A stretch of 64,000 bases of DNA from Sphingomonas sp. (GTDB lineage Bacteria > Pseudomonadota > Alphaproteobacteria > Sphingomonadales > Sphingomonadaceae), in contig NZ_JAFKLZ010000002.1 of the NCBI RefSeq assembly GCF_017304615.1, positions 62,001-126,000 on the forward strand, written 5' to 3'. The first letter of the stretch is position 1. The number at the start of each line of letters is the position of its first letter. The translations under genes and the position numbers were made by a program. This document shows positions 63,267 to 64,000 of the stretch, one piece after another. The notes beneath the pieces are model-generated. The model ran no database searches, was not told the origin of the DNA, and was given only the letters and a program-made list of their open reading frames with translations.

Positions 63267-64000
63267 TCACGAACGCGGCAAGGCGTCGAACTGCTTCTTG
63301 AGGTCGTGGATTGCCTTGAGCTTGGGGCCGTAGACCGCGCCCCCGCCCGCGCCGTTATAGCCGTCGCCGAACCTGACCCATTCGTGTGTCTTGATCTTGT
63401 CGACCAACCCCGCCGAGCGGCAGAAATCGAAGAACCCCAGCACTTGCCAGCGCAGATCGCGCGCGAAGGCGTTGACCATGTCGAACGCAGACGCGTAGCC
63501 GATCAGGCCGCAGTTGAACCCCATCACTTGCGTCCCGCCCCAGCTCGCGCTTTGCGCCGCCGGTTCGACCCCCGACAGTGTCCGCGCGAAGTGATAGACG
63601 TCATATTCCTTCGCCTGGTCGCCGTGAAAGCTCGCCCACGGATCGCCCGCCTTCGCGCGCCACTTGTGCCCTTCCCAGCGCCTGCCGTCCGCGCCATGCC
63701 CGCCAAACACGAAATGCGCGTCGAAGGTCTTGGGATTGTCGACGCCCCAGCGATCCCAGAACACGTGGTTCTCGAACCGCATCACCGGCTTGCCCTGCGT
63801 GAACGGCCGCCCGCCGCTTTCGACCATCCAGACCGCGAGCGCGGCGAGGGTTTCGATCCCCGTCACCGCGCCGAGGCGATCGACCAGCCCACCGATCGCG
63901 TTGTAGGATTTCGCGAGATTGCCCAGGGGTGTGACGGGGGGTGATAACGCCTTGATCGGTCTTTTGGGCGTCAGGCTCGCAGCCTTCAGCGTCGCATCGT
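63267..64000 (-). CDS. N-acetylmuramidase family protein (DUF3380), 5' end cut by window end
   Basis: The frame is open to base 64000 without a stop, so the gene's start lies beyond the window; an internal GTG at 63866 is not needed. The visible 244 codons have the N-acetylmuramidase (DUF3380) fold: LAALAVWMVESGGRPF, with the likely catalytic glutamate, then RFENHVFWDRW, WGGTQVMGFN and the C-terminal KLKAIHDLKKQFDAL. Such enzymes cut the glycan strand of peptidoglycan; some are phage endolysins, others remodel cell walls. Proline and lysine-rich residues upstream (LTPKRPIKALSPP) look like a linker to another domain. Confidence 0.8.
   Translation of the reverse strand, partial: DATLKAASLTPKRPIKALSPPVTPLGNLAKSYNAIGGLVDRLGAVTGIETLAALAVWMVESGGRPFTQGKPVMRFENHVFWDRWGVDNPKTFDAHFVFGGHGADGRRWEGHKWRAKAGDPWASFHGDQAKEYDVYHFARTLSGVEPAAQSASWGGTQVMGFNCGLIGYASAFDMVNAFARDLRWQVLGFFDFCRSAGLVDKIKTHEWVRFGDGYNGAGGGAVYGPKLKAIHDLKKQFDALPRS

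Noticed and set aside
63267..64000. The muramidase as evidence of a prophage at the window end
   Set aside because: No holin, tail or capsid genes are in view, and related enzymes also occur as chromosomal cell-wall hydrolases. It is cut by the window edge.

Overview
The window is about 64 kb of dense, GC-rich chromosomal DNA from an alphaproteobacterium, almost certainly of the family Sphingomonadaceae (Sphingomonas or a close relative). This is inferred from gene content: a DUF4169 gene behind nusB, a CpdR-type regulator, SapC, PhaR, several TonB-dependent receptors, a short-form HisG, and small exported proteins of sphingomonad type. There are about 69 protein genes (two cut by the window edges), two tRNA genes and one cobalamin riboswitch. 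I see no phage, insertion sequence, CRISPR array, rRNA or origin, and no stretch over about 300 bases that lacks a gene or riboswitch.

Layout. 1-6.5 kb: a DUF5990 fragment, an epoxide-hydrolase-like enzyme, DUF2332, then hisG-hisD, a reversed small exported gene, and nusB-DUF4169-thiL. 6.6-9.4 kb: proton-pumping pyrophosphatase and pyrE. 9.4-12.5 kb: a minus-strand operon of a LytS-type kinase, a LytTR regulator, a PEP-mutase-like enzyme and DUF4279. 12.6-18.2 kb: a DUF2946 protein with a TonB receptor, facing a second large, cysteine-rich TonB receptor. 18.4-23.9 kb: bamD-recN-membrane protein-ligA. 24-26 kb: mannose-6-phosphate isomerase and a glycosyltransferase. 26-30.7 kb: a DUF3089 hydrolase and the yajC-secD-secF-Mth938 operon. 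30.9-33.6 kb: tRNA-Pro, then an unusual cluster of a membrane-tethered HTH protein, a small protein, a membrane protein, a RadC-like JAMM protein and a single-domain response regulator. 33.6-38.2 kb: an ATP-grasp enzyme, an ABC-F ATPase and CpaF. 38.2-39.7 kb: an aspartyl protease-PDZ gene between two palindromic repeats. 39.7-41.8 kb: PHA control (phaR, thiolase). 41.8-44.5 kb: alanine racemase and a sugar/metabolite symporter. 44.5-51.3 kb: a valine-degradation run (mmsA, acyl-CoA dehydrogenase, hydroxyisobutyryl-CoA hydrolase, enoyl-CoA hydratase, mmsB) with small exported and membrane proteins and a GreA/B-like gene. 51.3-56.1 kb: a complete vitamin B12 uptake operon (btuB-btuF-btuC-btuD) behind a cobalamin riboswitch. 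56-64 kb: Ogt, tRNA-Val, CpdR, N-formylglutamate amidohydrolase, SapC, a FAD oxidase, RhlE, DUF1289, and a muramidase cut by the window end.

Genes are packed tightly. Many neighbours are joined by ATGA or TGATG overlaps, and three convergent pairs share the bases of their stop codons. Two genes appear to start at CTG (the DUF4169 gene at 5430 and the RadC-like gene at 32602). The clearest regulatory logic is the B12 riboswitch over btuBFCD. Less certain are a candidate PhaR operator upstream of the thiolase, a structured 3' RNA behind sapC, and a terminator-like hairpin just before rhlE. I did not find a clear-cut new defence or mobile system. The best candidates for undescribed biology are the HTH-TM/RadC/response-regulator cluster, the His/Met/Cys-rich DUF2946 protein paired with a TonB receptor, and the receptor with five cysteine pairs.
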